A stretch of 57,847 nt of DNA from Pedobacter sp. (GTDB lineage: Bacteria > Bacteroidota > Bacteroidia > Sphingobacteriales > Sphingobacteriaceae). Of this stretch, positions 8,386-18,437 are shown one piece after another (the first letter of the stretch is position 1; the number at the start of each line of letters is the position of its first letter). Position numbers and translations under genes: made by a program. The notes beneath the pieces are model-generated. The model was not told the DNA's origin. It saw nothing but the letters and a program-made list of their open reading frames with translations, and made no database searches. The DNA lies in assembly GCA_025351765.1 (NCBI GenBank), contig JANXVH010000008.1, positions 1 through 57,847 on the forward strand, given 5' to 3'.

Positions 8386-9576
8386 ATGTCAAATAAATCT
8401 ATTCTAGAAAAATTTAAAATTATTTTGGTTGCTATTATTTCATCTAACCAACTAGTTAAAGTCTCTTTAGGTAATTATAAGGGCAACGACGATACTCTTA
8501 GAAATATTTACATTAAGAAAGTTAAGATCAAAAGGGTGGATAAGCTTTCTTTTACTTATAGACATAAAACTAGAGATATTTTTAAAAATTTAGATATCGA
8601 CAGCGGGATTGACTTAATTCTAAAGTTAGTTAGTAACGATTTTAGAATATGTAACATATTGTCAGTTGATAAGGAGATAACATTAGCGCATAACAATAAG
8701 GAGATGCTTTCTCTTAAAGAAAAGATTAAATCAAAAGTTGCTCCATTGCCATCTTCAAATCATGATCACGAGAAGAAGCGGCTAATAGCATCTAAAAATA
8801 GTATTTATCTTAATGCACTTAAAGTTACAGATGGGGTTGGTAATGTGTATAAAGCTGCTCAGGATAAATACAAGCAGATTAATCGATACATAGAAATTCT
8901 AAGCCCTCTTATAAAAGATCTGTCCCCAGAGCAAACTAAGAGTATTGTTGACATGGGTTCAGGTAAAGGATATTTGACATTTGCACTTTATGATTATCTA
9001 CATACTGTGCTTGGTCTTGAAAGTAAAGTTACAGGAGTGGAGTTTCGTGATGATTTGGTTACGCTTTGTAACGGAATTGCACAACAGGCGAGCTTTGATA
9101 AATTGAACTTTGTTCAAGGCAGTATTCAGAATTTTGAAGATGCTAATATGGATATACTTATTGCACTTCACGCCTGTGACACAGCCACAGATGATGCAAT
9201 ATATAAGGGTATAACAGCAAATGCTAATTTGATTGTTGTTGCTCCCTGTTGTCACAAACAAATTCGGAGAGAAATGGAGAAATACGGCATAACTAATGAA
9301 CTTTCTGTTTTAACCAAGCACGGTATTTTTTTGGAACGGCATGCGGAAATGGTTACTGATGCATTGCGCGCACTAGTACTTCAGTATTTCGGGTATAAAA
9401 CGAAGGTTATTGAATATGTTTCCGACGTACATACCCCAAAGAACGTATTGATCATAGGAATAAAAGGATCTAACCAATCACCAGGCAAAAGATTACAAAT
9501 ATTAGCTGAGATTAAACGGACAATGATTTTTTTTGGAATCCGAGAGCATTATCTTACGATGTTACTGAACCTGTAG
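8386..9576 (+). CDS. Class I SAM-dependent methyltransferase, Methyltransf_32-like
   Basis: A 396-residue protein. Residues 187-200 form SAM-binding motif I (IVDMGSGKGYLTFA); an acidic motif II (VTGVEFRD) and the segment IALHACDTATDDAI followed by VVAPCCHKQIRREM match the Methyltransf_32 family. The first 170 residues are an unassigned domain. The substrate is unknown; members of this broad family are proposed to act on RNA or small molecules. It stands alone between the rplQ terminator and dnaK. Confidence 0.8.
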   Translation: MSNKSILEKFKIILVAIISSNQLVKVSLGNYKGNDDTLRNIYIKKVKIKRVDKLSFTYRHKTRDIFKNLDIDSGIDLILKLVSNDFRICNILSVDKEITLAHNNKEMLSLKEKIKSKVAPLPSSNHDHEKKRLIASKNSIYLNALKVTDGVGNVYKAAQDKYKQINRYIEILSPLIKDLSPEQTKSIVDMGSGKGYLTFALYDYLHTVLGLESKVTGVEFRDDLVTLCNGIAQQASFDKLNFVQGSIQNFEDANMDILIALHACDTATDDAIYKGITANANLIVVAPCCHKQIRREMEKYGITNELSVLTKHGIFLERHAEMVTDALRALVLQYFGYKTKVIEYVSDVHTPKNVLIIGIKGSNQSPGKRLQILAEIKRTMIFFGIREHYLTMLLNL

Positions 9577-9675
9577 GGTGTCTTATTCTGTCACAGTGTC
9601 ATCTTTTGCTTCAATAATTCGGACAATTTTTTACATTAAATCTTTAAAATTAATTATTTCTCTGCCAAAACCCTA

Positions 9676-9692
9676 TTGGCACATTGCTTGTT
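9676..9692 (+). promoter_or_regulatory. Sigma-54-like -24/-12 element upstream of dnaK
   Basis: TTGGCACATTGCTTGTT fits the sigma-54 pattern TGGCAC-N5-TTGCW at all bases except C to T at the -12 C. It ends 46 bases before the dnaK ATG. Neither a CIRCE operator nor a good TAnnTTTG box was seen in the 162-base gap, so this is the best promoter candidate, though unproven. Confidence 0.35.
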
Positions 9693-9738
9693 AAATGATT
9701 GGAAATATAGATTTCATTAACAAATAGATATAAATAAC

Positions 9739-11649
9739 ATGTCAAAAATTATTGGTATAGACTTAGGAACAACAAACTCTTGCGTGGCCGTAATGGAAGG
9801 TAACGAGCCTGTAGTTATAGCCAACAGTGAGGGTAAACGTACTACGCCATCCATTGTTGCATTTGCAGAGAACGGTGAACGTAAAGTGGGGGAGCCCGCG
9901 AAACGTCAGGCGATCACCAACCCTACTAAAACAATTTCTTCTATCAAAAGATTTATGGGAAGCAGTTTCGCTGAGGTTTCTAAAGAAGCTGGACGCGTGC
10001 CCTATAAAGTAGTTAAAGGTGATAACAATACTCCTCGTGTTGAGATTGACGACCGTAAATATACTCCTCAAGAGCTTTCTGCCATGATCTTGCAAAAGAT
10101 GAAGAAAACAGCAGAGGATTTCTTAGGGCATGAAGTGACGGAAGCTGTTATCACGGTTCCTGCATATTTTAATGATGCTCAACGTCAGGCTACAAAAGAG
10201 GCTGGCGAGATAGCTGGGTTAACAGTAAAGCGTATAATTAATGAGCCTACCGCAGCTGCGTTAGCTTATGGCTTGGATAAAGCTCACAAGGACATGAAAA
10301 TTGTTGTGTTTGACTGCGGTGGTGGTACACATGATGTTTCTGTTTTAGAACTTGGTGATGGTGTATTTGAGGTTAAATCTACAGATGGTGACACTCACTT
10401 AGGAGGGGATGACTTTGATCATATTATTATTGACTGGTTAGCTGCTGAATTTAAAAACGAAAATGGAATGGATCTCGCAAAAGATCCAATGGCATTACAG
10501 CGTTTGAAAGAAGCTGCGGAGAAAGCCAAAATAGAGTTATCAAGCACAACTTCAACAGAAGTTAATTTACCATACATTACAGCTGATGCAAGCGGACCGA
10601 AACACCTAGTTAGGACTTTGACTCGTGCTAAATTTGAGCAATTGGCTGCAGACCTAATCAAACGTACAATTGAGCCTTGTAAATCTGCATTGAAAAATGC
10701 GGGCCTGAAAACAACAGATATTGATGAGATCATTTTAGTTGGTGGCTCTACTCGTATTCCTGCTATACAGGATGCTGTTAAGAATTTCTTTGGTAAGGAA
10801 CCTTCTAAAGGTGTAAACCCTGATGAGGTAGTTGCTATCGGGGCTGCAATTCAGGGTGGTGTACTAACAGGCGAAGTTAAAGATGTTTTATTACTAGATG
10901 TTACCCCACTTTCATTAGGTATCGAGACAATGGGTGGTGTGATGACAAAACTAATCGAGTCAAATACTACTATTCCATCCAAGAAAGCTGAAACCTTCTC
11001 TACAGCTGCTGATAATCAGCCTTCAGTAGAGATTCATATTTTACAGGGGGAGCGTCCTATGGCCGCCCAGAACCGTACAATTGGACGTTTCATTCTTGAT
11101 GGCATTCCACCAGCTCCACGTGGAGTTCCTCAGGTAGAAGTTGCTTTTGACATTGATGCCAATGGTATTTTGCATGTTAGCGCTAAGGATAAGGCTACTG
11201 GTAAAGAGCAAAAGATCCGAATTGAGGCTTCGTCTGGTTTAACTGATGAAGAGATTAAAAGGATGAAAGAAGAAGCCGAGCAAAATGCTGATGCCGACAA
11301 GGTTGCGAAGGAAGAAGCTGAAAAGATCAACAGTGCTGACGCTCTAATTTTCTCAACAGAAAAACAATTGAAGGAATTTGGAGACAAAATCTCTGAAGAT
11401 AAAAAAGCACCAATTGAAGAAGGATTGACAAAACTAAAAGCTGCTCATGCTTCTAGAAGTTTTGCTGATATTGATACTGCACAAGAAGCCTTGCAAACTG
11501 CTTGGAACGCTGCTTCTGAAGATATGTACAAAGCAGGCCAAGACGGTGGACAACCTGAGGGCGCACCACAAGGTGATGCTGGTCAATCTGGCGGCGGAGA
11601 TAATGTAACTGATGTTGATTTTGAAGAAGTGAAAGACGATCAAAAGTAA
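9739..11649 (+). CDS. dnaK: Molecular chaperone DnaK (Hsp70)
   Basis: A 636-residue Hsp70. The ATPase domain opens [20 protein letters not shown]; phosphate-2 motif [17 protein letters not shown] and [13 protein letters not shown] are present. The substrate-binding domain follows ([20 protein letters not shown] near 390-410), then the helical lid and a GQ-rich linker to the conserved acidic end ([12 protein letters not shown]). It folds and refolds cytosolic proteins with DnaJ and GrpE, whose genes are not adjacent here. A cysteine and a histidine replace the more usual L and F in the phosphate-2 motif. Confidence 0.98.
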   Translation: MSKIIGIDLGTTNSCVAVMEGNEPVVIANSEGKRTTPSIVAFAENGERKVGEPAKRQAITNPTKTISSIKRFMGSSFAEVSKEAGRVPYKVVKGDNNTPRVEIDDRKYTPQELSAMILQKMKKTAEDFLGHEVTEAVITVPAYFNDAQRQATKEAGEIAGLTVKRIINEPTAAALAYGLDKAHKDMKIVVFDCGGGTHDVSVLELGDGVFEVKSTDGDTHLGGDDFDHIIIDWLAAEFKNENGMDLAKDPMALQRLKEAAEKAKIELSSTTSTEVNLPYITADASGPKHLVRTLTRAKFEQLAADLIKRTIEPCKSALKNAGLKTTDIDEIILVGGSTRIPAIQDAVKNFFGKEPSKGVNPDEVVAIGAAIQGGVLTGEVKDVLLLDVTPLSLGIETMGGVMTKLIESNTTIPSKKAETFSTAADNQPSVEIHILQGERPMAAQNRTIGRFILDGIPPAPRGVPQVEVAFDIDANGILHVSAKDKATGKEQKIRIEASSGLTDEEIKRMKEEAEQNADADKVAKEEAEKINSADALIFSTEKQLKEFGDKISEDKKAPIEEGLTKLKAAHASRSFADIDTAQEALQTAWNAASEDMYKAGQDGGQPEGAPQGDAGQSGGGDNVTDVDFEEVKDDQK

Positions 11650-11659
11650 TCAATAGCTA

Positions 11660-11714
11660 ATTACAAATAAAAAACTCCCCCGAGTATATATCAGGGGAGT
11701 TTTTTATTTGTAAT
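11660..11714. terminator. Bidirectional terminator between dnaK and nucleotidyltransferase gene
   Basis: A perfect 21-base inverted repeat (arms 11660-11680 and 11694-11714) has a GC core ACTCCCC/GGGGAGT and A- and T-rich flanks, so it can end transcription from either side. The converging genes stop at 11649 and 11719. Confidence 0.93.
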
Positions 11715-11718
11715 TTTT

Positions 11719-12618
11719 TTACTCCCAAAGCCGTGTAGGATAAGCACCATCTTTGATCAGCTGATCGATGCTTGCCTGCACAAAAGGTTTGTCTTCTTTA
11801 TACGTAACACCAAACCATTGGCTGTCTGTAGGAATTATTTTAAAAGTAGCAGTTTCATTTTTAACCAAAGTCTCACCAATTAATGGTATGAAAAATTCTG
11901 CTTTAGGTTTTTGCTTATTCTCGAGGGCAAAAACTTTAAACATATCCTCTGTTAATTTAAAAACAGCAGGAGTAAAGCCCCAAAAATTCATTGAAACAGG
12001 TGTCTCGAAGGCAAGAGGATATTCTAATTGAGTTTCCTCGTAGACAATTACATCATCTTTTTTATAGACCTGAGTACGTTCTGTTATTTCTTCAAGATAT
12101 CCACCTTCATTAGTCTTACATACGCCTCTTGATACAGATCCGAAATCAGATAACGTCTTGCCAATTTGATATCCTACTATAGAATAATTACTGTCAGTAG
12201 CGTCTTCAGTTAAAAATTTTACCATTTTGCTAAACGAATCGTAGCCATAAAAATCATCTGCATTTATCACGCAGAATGGCTCTTTAACTACTTTCCTTCC
12301 AGACAGTATCGCATGAGCTGTTCCCCACGGTTTTTCTCTGTATATCTCTTCTTCTATGCCAAACTGTTTTAAATCGAAGTCCTGGAAAACATATTCCGTT
12401 TCAATACGGCCGTTTAATTTGGGTTCAAAGATTGATTTAAAGTTTTCTACAAATTCTTCTTTGATAATGAAAACAACTTTACCAAAGCCCGCCTTTATAG
12501 CGTCATAAATGGAGTAATCGATAATAGTTTCTCCGTTGGGGCCGAAACCGTCAATTTGTTTCATGCTGCCATAACGGCTTGCCATCCCGGCTGCTAATAT
12601 TAATAGTGTGGGTTTCAT
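11719..12618 (-). CDS. Sugar-phosphate nucleotidyltransferase family protein
   Basis: A 299-residue NTP_transferase fold protein. Residues 8-21 form the nucleotide-binding signature LAAGMASRYGSMKQ; GTAHA (99-103) and NADD (119-122) match base recognition and metal binding in RmlA/GlmU-type enzymes. It should couple a sugar phosphate to a nucleoside triphosphate, but the sugar cannot be read from the sequence. It lacks the left-handed helix acyltransferase domain of GlmU. It begins three bases after the M42 peptidase stop, so the two are cotranscribed. Confidence 0.8.
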   Translation of the reverse strand: MKPTLLILAAGMASRYGSMKQIDGFGPNGETIIDYSIYDAIKAGFGKVVFIIKEEFVENFKSIFEPKLNGRIETEYVFQDFDLKQFGIEEEIYREKPWGTAHAILSGRKVVKEPFCVINADDFYGYDSFSKMVKFLTEDATDSNYSIVGYQIGKTLSDFGSVSRGVCKTNEGGYLEEITERTQVYKKDDVIVYEETQLEYPLAFETPVSMNFWGFTPAVFKLTEDMFKVFALENKQKPKAEFFIPLIGETLVKNETATFKIIPTDSQWFGVTYKEDKPFVQASIDQLIKDGAYPTRLWE

Positions 12619-12621
12619 TAG

Positions 12622-13734
12622 TTATTTTGAATATTTGAAATCGTGGTCTTTTTTGATATTGAGCAATGAATGGTAAATAAGGCTTATTACATTGTCTACG
12701 TCCTCTTTATGAATCATTTCTACGGTGGTGTGCATGTAGCGTAAAGGTAAAGAGATAAGTGCAGATGGAACCCCTCCGTTAGAATAGGCAAATGCATCGG
12801 TATCTGTTCCCGTAGATCTAGAGGATGCCTGGCGCTGGAAAGGAATGTCATTTTTCTCGGCGGTTTCAATCAATAGCTTATTTAGATTAGTTTGTACAGC
12901 AGGAGCGTAAGATACCACAGGGCCTTTGCCACAGGCAAGATCACCTTGGGTAATTTTATTAATCATTGGTGTGCCGGTATCGTGTGTAACATCCGTTACA
13001 ATAGCCACATGAGGTTTTATTCTGTCGGCAATCATTTCTGCACCACGTAATCCAATTTCTTCCTGAACGCTATTTACTATATACAGCCCAAAAGGAAGTT
13101 TCTTTTTGTTTTCTTTTAGCAATCTTGCTACTTCAGCGATCATGAACCCACCTGCCCTGTTATCCAACGCTCTACCTACGTAGTACCTGTCATTCAATAC
13201 CATGAATTCATCTTCATAAGTGATCACACAACCCACATGTATCCCCAGTTTTTCAACCTCATCTTTAGACGTACAACCACAATCTAGGAAGATGTTTTTA
13301 AGTACGGGTGCTTCTTCCTTTTCTCCATTACGTGTGTGAATTGCCGGCCATCCAAATACTGCTTTAACTAAGCCTTTCTCCGTGTGAATATTTACCCGCT
13401 TTGACGGTGCAATCTGATGGTCTGAACCTCCATTTCTAATTACATAAATCAAACCATCAGTTGTAATATAATTGACGAACCAGGAGATTTCGTCTGCATG
13501 GGCTTCTATAACTACTTTGAACTCGGCTTTAGGGTTTATGACACCAACTGCGGTTCCATAATTGTCTATAAAACTTTCATCTATGTAAGGCTTCAAATAA
13601 TCCAGCCACATTTTCTGTCCGGGATATTCGAATCCTGTTGGAGATGGATTATTGATGTATTTTTCAAAAAAGGTTAGTGATTTTTTGGTAACAACATCTA
13701 CATGTTTGGGTTTATCTTCTTTTTTCTTCGACAT
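12622..13734 (-). CDS. M42 family metallopeptidase (glutamyl aminopeptidase/endoglucanase-like)
   Basis: A 370-residue cytosolic protein with the full set of M42 di-metal residues: H79 in EAHADE, D191 in ALDNRAGG, catalytic E225 with E226 in VQEEIG, D248 in TDVTHD, and H335 in YMHTTVE. Family members are tetrahedral aminopeptidases that shorten peptides. The lysine-rich start (MSKKKEDKPK) is probably real because no later methionine fits. It lies between the GNAT gene (40 bases upstream) and the nucleotidyltransferase. Confidence 0.9.
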   Translation of the reverse strand: MSKKKEDKPKHVDVVTKKSLTFFEKYINNPSPTGFEYPGQKMWLDYLKPYIDESFIDNYGTAVGVINPKAEFKVVIEAHADEISWFVNYITTDGLIYVIRNGGSDHQIAPSKRVNIHTEKGLVKAVFGWPAIHTRNGEKEEAPVLKNIFLDCGCTSKDEVEKLGIHVGCVITYEDEFMVLNDRYYVGRALDNRAGGFMIAEVARLLKENKKKLPFGLYIVNSVQEEIGLRGAEMIADRIKPHVAIVTDVTHDTGTPMINKITQGDLACGKGPVVSYAPAVQTNLNKLLIETAEKNDIPFQRQASSRSTGTDTDAFAYSNGGVPSALISLPLRYMHTTVEMIHKEDVDNVISLIYHSLLNIKKDHDFKYSK

Positions 13735-13774
13735 TTTTTAAATAATTATTCTTAACAAATATATAAACAAGCAT

Positions 13775-14206
13775 TTAAGTGCCAAGAGGATCTTTAAGAT
13801 CTAACTCCATAATGACAAAATCTATATCGTTTTCTACAAAGTATGAGCCATGTTGCAGAAAGCCAAATTTTGAGTAAAATTTTGTGGCAGTTACTCTGGC
13901 ATTGCACCATAGTTTTTCACCACCCTCATTTTTAACGAATGAGATAACATGTTCCAATAATGATGATCCAAATCCCTTTTTTTGTTCTTCAGATAGCGTA
14001 GCCAGTTTTCTAAATTGATAGATCTTACCGTCTTTAAAAATAGATACCACAGCTGTGAGCTTATCATCATAGTACAGACCAAAGTGAATTCCATCGGGGT
14101 CATTTTTTAGCTTTATGCTTTCAATAGGTAGGTTAGGGTACATGACTTTATGCCGGAGATGCCAGGTGAGTTCGTATCTTATCTGTTCAATTTGAATTTC
14201 AGACAT
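13775..14206 (-). CDS. GNAT family N-acetyltransferase
   Basis: A 143-residue acetyltransferase. The acetyl-CoA pyrophosphate loop QKKGFG is at 75-80 within EEQKKGFGSSLLEHV, and the final strand/helix region ATKFYSKFGFLQHG at 107-120 is typical of GNATs. The acceptor is not predictable. It starts directly after the restored-frame stop of the upstream membrane gene (TAAATG), suggesting translational coupling. Confidence 0.88.
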   Translation of the reverse strand: MSEIQIEQIRYELTWHLRHKVMYPNLPIESIKLKNDPDGIHFGLYYDDKLTAVVSIFKDGKIYQFRKLATLSEEQKKGFGSSLLEHVISFVKNEGGEKLWCNARVTATKFYSKFGFLQHGSYFVENDIDFVIMELDLKDPLGT

Positions 14207-14564
14207 TTATTTTAAATCTATTGTTGTAAAAGACGTAAATGCAATATTGAACAAGATAACAGTACACGTTCCCAGACAAAATATTGTCCATTGCCCTTTT
14301 CCCAAAGCCACAGCTCCAAAGCAAAGCCTGATGCCGCCTACGGTCTTCGTCATTACTTAAATTAGCTGTCATCGGAAGTATTAATTGAGGAATAATAAAA
14401 CTTGTTCCGATAAATAAAGCCGAAATTGCGAGGGAGGTGACTATTAGGATTTGTTTTTTTAGCTCAAACATATCCCAAGGAAGAACGAGTAAGAATAATC
14501 TAAATTCAACGATCGAACTAGTACACAAAGCCATTAATAAAATGTCAGATTTGCTTAGTCTCAT
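14207..14564 (-). pseudogene. Small membrane protein gene with a probable frameshift
   Basis: The N-terminal frame from 14564 gives about 75 residues with two hydrophobic segments (LLMALCTSSIVEFRLFLLVL, SLAISALFIGTSFIIPQLIL). It then runs into cysteine- and tryptophan-rich, unlikely sequence. From about 14340 the next frame reads VGGIRLCFGAVALGKGQW and TVILFNIAFTSF, ending IDLK-TAA immediately before the GNAT ATG. Joining them gives a three-helix protein of about 118 residues. No slippery heptamer was seen at the junction, so a one-base indel or sequencing error is more likely than programmed frameshifting. The family was not recognised. Confidence 0.65.
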
Positions 14565-14567
14565 TCA

Positions 14568-16109
14568 TTAAAGGGGGATGTTGCCATGTTTCTTTCTTGG
14601 CGTATTTACAACTTTATTTTCCAGCATCTTGAATGCTCTGATTAGTTTACTTCTGGTTTCAGAAGGTTCAATAATTTCGTCGATAAATCCTCTTTCTGCC
14701 GCTCTATACGGATTAGCAAAAATGTCTGAGTATAATTTTTCTTTTTCCAGCCATTTGTCTTCAGGATTGTCAGATGTGGTAATCTCTTTTTTAAAGATAA
14801 TCTCTGCAGCACCTTTAGCGCCCATTACTGCAATCTCGGCAGTGGGCCAGGCATAGTTCAAATCAGCTCCAATATGTTTAGAGTTCATGACATCATAGGC
14901 GCCGCCATAAGCTTTACGGGTTATTACTGTTATTCGAGGTACTGTAGCTTCACTAAATGCATAAAGAAGTTTAGCTCCGTTTGTTATAATGCCATTCCAC
15001 TCTTGATCTGTACCTGGTAAAAACCCAGGGACATCTTCAAGTACAAGTAAAGGGATATTAAAACAATCACAAAAGCGGACGAAGCGCGCAGCTTTCGTGG
15101 AAGCATGATTGTCTAATACTCCAGCCAAATAGGCGGGCTGATTTGCTACTATACCAATGCTCCTGCCCGCTAATCGGGCAAATCCAATAACGATGTTTTC
15201 AGCATAGTCTTTATGTACCTCTAAGAATGTCTCCTCATCGGCAAGTTCTACGATGATGGATCTGACATCGTACGGTTGATTTGCATTTTCAGGCATTATA
15301 GAGTTCAAATATATTCTGCGTTCATCTCGCGATTGATATTCAAGTTGCTTAGGAATTTCTTCGCAATTTTGTGGCATAAAACTTAATAGCTTCTTCACAT
15401 GGTTGATTGCATCCAATTCATTTGTACAGGAGAAATGTGTTACACCTGATTTTATCGCATGAGTTGAGGCGCCGCCTAGCTCTTCAGAAGTAACTATTTC
15501 ATGTGTAACCGTCTTCACTACATTCGGGCCAGTTACAAACATATAAGATGTGTTTTCCACCATTAGGATAAAGTCAGTAATTGCCGGAGAATAAACTGCA
15601 CCCCCAGCACAAGGCCCCATTATTGCAGATATTTGAGGAATTACGCCAGACGCTTGTACATTTTTATAAAAAATATCGGCATACCCACCTAAAGAAACAA
15701 CCCCTTCTTGAATTCTGGCGCCACCGCTATCGTTAAGGCCAATTAATGGGGCGCCATTTCTCATTGCCATATCCATAATCTTACAAATCTTTTCCGCATG
15801 TGTCTCTGATAGTGAACCTCCAAAAACAGTGAAATCCTGAGAAAACACATATACTAAGCGATCAGAAATAGTTCCGTAACCTGTTACAACACCATCACCG
15901 AGGTATTTTTCACGATCCATTCCAAAATCAGTGTTTCTATGTGTAACCATCATTCCTATTTCTTCAAAAGAATTTTCATCAAGAAGAAAATGAAGTCTTT
16001 CACGCGCGGTAAGTTTCCCCTTTTTATGTTGAGCTTCAATTCTGGCTTCTCCGCCTCCAGTATTGGCCAGTTTAATTTTGTCTTGAAGGAAGGCAATTTT
16101 ATTTTTCAT
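14568..16109 (-). CDS. pccB: Acyl-CoA carboxylase carboxyltransferase (propionyl-CoA carboxylase beta)
   Basis: A 513-residue biotin-dependent carboxyltransferase that moves CO2 from carboxybiotin to an acyl-CoA, most likely propionyl-CoA. It shows [16 protein letters not shown] near the start, [19 protein letters not shown] and [17 protein letters not shown] in the N-terminal crotonase domain, and [15 protein letters not shown] with [13 protein letters not shown] in the C-terminal one. The ATG at 16109 ([11 protein letters not shown]) is preferred over one 36 bases upstream. It leads the minus-strand run that continues with the membrane gene three bases on. No biotin carboxylase or carrier gene is adjacent. 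The methylmalonyl-CoA mutase at 49215 is its likely pathway partner. Confidence 0.93.
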   Translation of the reverse strand: MKNKIAFLQDKIKLANTGGGEARIEAQHKKGKLTARERLHFLLDENSFEEIGMMVTHRNTDFGMDREKYLGDGVVTGYGTISDRLVYVFSQDFTVFGGSLSETHAEKICKIMDMAMRNGAPLIGLNDSGGARIQEGVVSLGGYADIFYKNVQASGVIPQISAIMGPCAGGAVYSPAITDFILMVENTSYMFVTGPNVVKTVTHEIVTSEELGGASTHAIKSGVTHFSCTNELDAINHVKKLLSFMPQNCEEIPKQLEYQSRDERRIYLNSIMPENANQPYDVRSIIVELADEETFLEVHKDYAENIVIGFARLAGRSIGIVANQPAYLAGVLDNHASTKAARFVRFCDCFNIPLLVLEDVPGFLPGTDQEWNGIITNGAKLLYAFSEATVPRITVITRKAYGGAYDVMNSKHIGADLNYAWPTAEIAVMGAKGAAEIIFKKEITTSDNPEDKWLEKEKLYSDIFANPYRAAERGFIDEIIEPSETRSKLIRAFKMLENKVVNTPRKKHGNIPL

Positions 16110-16231
16110 ACAGAGTATTTTGATAGAATATCTTTTTACAGACAAATTTCTTAAGATTTAGAATGACTAAAATAAGCTAATTCAGGCATTTTGTCATTAG
16201 CATTTTTGAAATTCCGAATGAAATCATGCGG

Positions 16232-16260
16232 TGTAAAAAAGTAATTACATTTTTTTTACA
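16232..16260. repeat. Inverted repeat TGTAAAAAA/TTTTTTACA
   Basis: Nine-base arms at 16232-16240 and 16252-16260 surround an AT-rich centre, ten bases before a good promoter. It could be an operator or a weak hairpin in the gap between divergent genes. AT-rich composition makes chance plausible. Confidence 0.3.
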
Positions 16261-16269
16261 TGAGAATAT

Positions 16270-16300
16270 TTTTAGTTCGTATAACTTGGATCTATCTTTG
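16270..16300 (+). promoter_or_regulatory. Bacteroidota promoter for the 113-residue protein
   Basis: TATCTTTG at 16293-16300 matches the -7 consensus TAnnTTTG. TTTA at 16270-16273 is a three-of-four match to the -33 TTTG at a spacing of 19. The ATG follows 25 bases after the -7 box. Confidence 0.5.
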
Positions 16301-16325
16301 GTGAAAATTATAAGAGGTTTAGTTA

Positions 16326-16667
16326 ATGGTTTTCAGAAAATATAAGATTTGTATCGTTGTTGCATTCCTAGGCTTTTTTTTAGCTAAGATGGTGATATCT
16401 GGTGCTCCCGTATTTTTTGTTGATATTGACAAGCAAATAATGAATGCTGTAATTATGCAAATTGAGCTAGAACGCAGCTCTGACGGTGATTCAGCAAAAA
16501 CAGGCTTAAAATACACTGATTACAAGCTTGTTGAATTTCATCATATTGATACGTTTGCTTCTGTTATAGTTCATTTTTGGATTAACAATAGTTTTATAGA
16601 ACATTCAAAGCGGTACGTAGATCCATATCATCCGTTAGTTCCTACGCCTCCTCCTAACTTTTCTTAG
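16326..16667 (+). CDS. Hypothetical membrane-anchored or secreted protein
   Basis: A 113-residue protein not recognised as any family. Residues 9-30 are hydrophobic (IVVAFLGFFLAKMVISGAPV), fitting a signal peptide or signal anchor; the rest is polar, ending in a proline-rich YHPLVPTPPPNFS. A good promoter precedes it, and a short hairpin follows at 16678-16702. It stands upstream of the SulP/carbonic anhydrase pair, separated by 159 bases, so a shared role is only a guess. Confidence 0.55.
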   Translation: MVFRKYKICIVVAFLGFFLAKMVISGAPVFFVDIDKQIMNAVIMQIELERSSDGDSAKTGLKYTDYKLVEFHHIDTFASVIVHFWINNSFIEHSKRYVDPYHPLVPTPPPNFS

Positions 16668-16677
16668 ATTACTTATT

Positions 16678-16702
16678 TAGAGCAATAAATTTTATTGCTC
16701 TA
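16678..16702. terminator. Weak hairpin after the 113-residue gene
   Basis: TAGAGCAATAAA at 16678-16689 pairs with TTTATTGCTCTA at 16691-16702; a few central pairs must open to make the loop. No T-run follows on the plus strand, so termination would be inefficient. Confidence 0.4.
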
Positions 16703-16826
16703 GGTATTCTTACGTGCTTGACAAACTAAATAACACGTGTTCGTGGTCAATAAGTTCAGGCAGTTCTGATAGAAAATTGGCTTGAAACCAAAGTTTCTGG
16801 CTTCATAATCATTAAAATTTATTTCT

Positions 16827-18431
16827 ATGAAAAATGGGAATTCAGTCTTTTCAAGGCTTGAAGTAAAAAAATATATATTAAAAAAGAATTTAAAACGCGA
16901 TTTGCCCTCAAGCATAGTTGTTTTCCTCGTAGCACTCCCTTTATGTCTGGGTATAGCCTTAGCATCAGGAGCTCCATTGTTCGCAGGCATAATAACTGGA
17001 GTTATTGGTGGGATTATCGTATCCAGTGTAAGTGGTTCGCAGCTAAGTGTGAGCGGACCGGCGGCCGGCTTGACTGCCATAGTATTGGGTGCGATAGCAA
17101 CATTAGGAGACTACCAAACGTTCTTGCTTGCAGTTGTACTTGCTGGTTTTATTCAATTGTTGCTAGGAGTATTAAAGGGCGGCACTATAGGTAATTATTT
17201 TCCATCTAGTGTAATTGAAGGCATGCTTGCTGCAATTGGTCTGACACTTATTTTGAAACAGCTTCCACACGCACTTGGAGTAGATTCTGACTTTTTTGGT
17301 GATGAAAGTTTTTTGCAGGGCGATCACGAAAATACTTTTTCTGCAATAAATAGTGCTGCCAGTCAGTTTGGATTAGCTGCAATTGTGATAAGTTCCCTTT
17401 CAATACTGGTTCTTGTTTTTTGGCCAAAGTTCAAAAAACTTGCTGTGGTTCCAGCTCCGCTATTGGTAGTTATATTAGGGGTAGTATTAACGTTTGTTTT
17501 TAGCGGGACTCCCTATGCATTGGAAACTGCACATATGGTCAAGATCCCCGTTGTAAATGGCTGGTCTGAATTCATTAGTTTATTCACCACTCCCGATTTC
17601 ACGCAGATTACAAATAGCAAAGTTTGGATAGTTGCGGCTACAATAGCCGTTGTGGCGAGTTTAGAGACGCTGTTAAGTCTGGAGGCGATTGATAAAATAG
17701 ATCCTATAAAGCGAATCTCCCCAACTAACCGAGAGCTTATTGCTCAAGGTACTGGAAATATCATAAGCGGATTGGTTGGTGGCTTACCTATGACTTCTGT
17801 TATCGTTAGAAGTTCAGCCAATGTGAATTCCGGAGGACGTACAAAGATGTCTGCCATTTTTCACGGATGCTGGTTGCTTCTTTCTTTATTATTTATTCCG
17901 GGCTTGATTAACATGATACCGTTGGCATGTCTGGCTGCAATTCTTTTGGTAACAGGATATAAGCTTACTAGAATATCACTATTTAAACATATGTACCATA
18001 AAGGTTGGGATCAGTTTATTCCTTTTGTAATTACAGTTTTTGCAGTTCTTTTAACGGATTTGCTTAAAGGTGTGGCGATTGGAATGTTGTTTTCTATATT
18101 TTATCTTTTACGAACTAACATGAGAAATCCTTTCTTTTACAAGATTAAAGAAGAAGGAGATAAAAAGAATCTTAGAATAACACTTGCAGAAGAAGTTTCA
18201 TTTTTAAATAAAGCAGCAATACAAGTAGTTCTTACAAATATTCCAAAAGAAACAAATGTGATCATTGATGGGTCAAATTCCCGTTATATAGATCCTGATG
18301 TGTTGGAGACAATATTTAATTACAAGCATAATGCATATACCAAAGGTATAATCGTAAATTTAGTGGACATTAGAAAGCATTACACTGTGCCCAAACTAGA
18401 TACTAAGATCATTGAAAAAATTAATAATTAA
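16827..18431 (+). CDS. SulP family anion (bicarbonate/sulfate) transporter
   Basis: A 534-residue membrane protein of the SLC26/SulP family. It has the N-terminal signature region (RDLPSSIVVFLVALPLCLGI, ASGAPLFAGIITGVIGGII) and VSGPAAGLTAIVLGAI, about twelve membrane segments, and a short C-terminal STAS-like domain from about residue 450 (LNKAAIQVVLTNIPKETNVI). The gene six bases downstream encodes beta-carbonic anhydrase. SulP/carbonic anhydrase pairing is a known bacterial arrangement for bicarbonate uptake, so bicarbonate is the favoured substrate. Confidence 0.9.
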   Translation: MKNGNSVFSRLEVKKYILKKNLKRDLPSSIVVFLVALPLCLGIALASGAPLFAGIITGVIGGIIVSSVSGSQLSVSGPAAGLTAIVLGAIATLGDYQTFLLAVVLAGFIQLLLGVLKGGTIGNYFPSSVIEGMLAAIGLTLILKQLPHALGVDSDFFGDESFLQGDHENTFSAINSAASQFGLAAIVISSLSILVLVFWPKFKKLAVVPAPLLVVILGVVLTFVFSGTPYALETAHMVKIPVVNGWSEFISLFTTPDFTQITNSKVWIVAATIAVVASLETLLSLEAIDKIDPIKRISPTNRELIAQGTGNIISGLVGGLPMTSVIVRSSANVNSGGRTKMSAIFHGCWLLLSLLFIPGLINMIPLACLAAILLVTGYKLTRISLFKHMYHKGWDQFIPFVITVFAVLLTDLLKGVAIGMLFSIFYLLRTNMRNPFFYKIKEEGDKKNLRITLAEEVSFLNKAAIQVVLTNIPKETNVIIDGSNSRYIDPDVLETIFNYKHNAYTKGIIVNLVDIRKHYTVPKLDTKIIEKINN

Positions 18432-18437
18432 ACTATT

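Noticed and set aside
14578..14856. Plus-strand open frames opposite pccB
   Set aside because: They are antisense shadows of a clear carboxyltransferase gene.
16943..17194. Plus-strand 83-codon frame inside the SulP gene
   Set aside because: It overlaps the membrane transporter in another frame and has the biased composition of a shadow frame.
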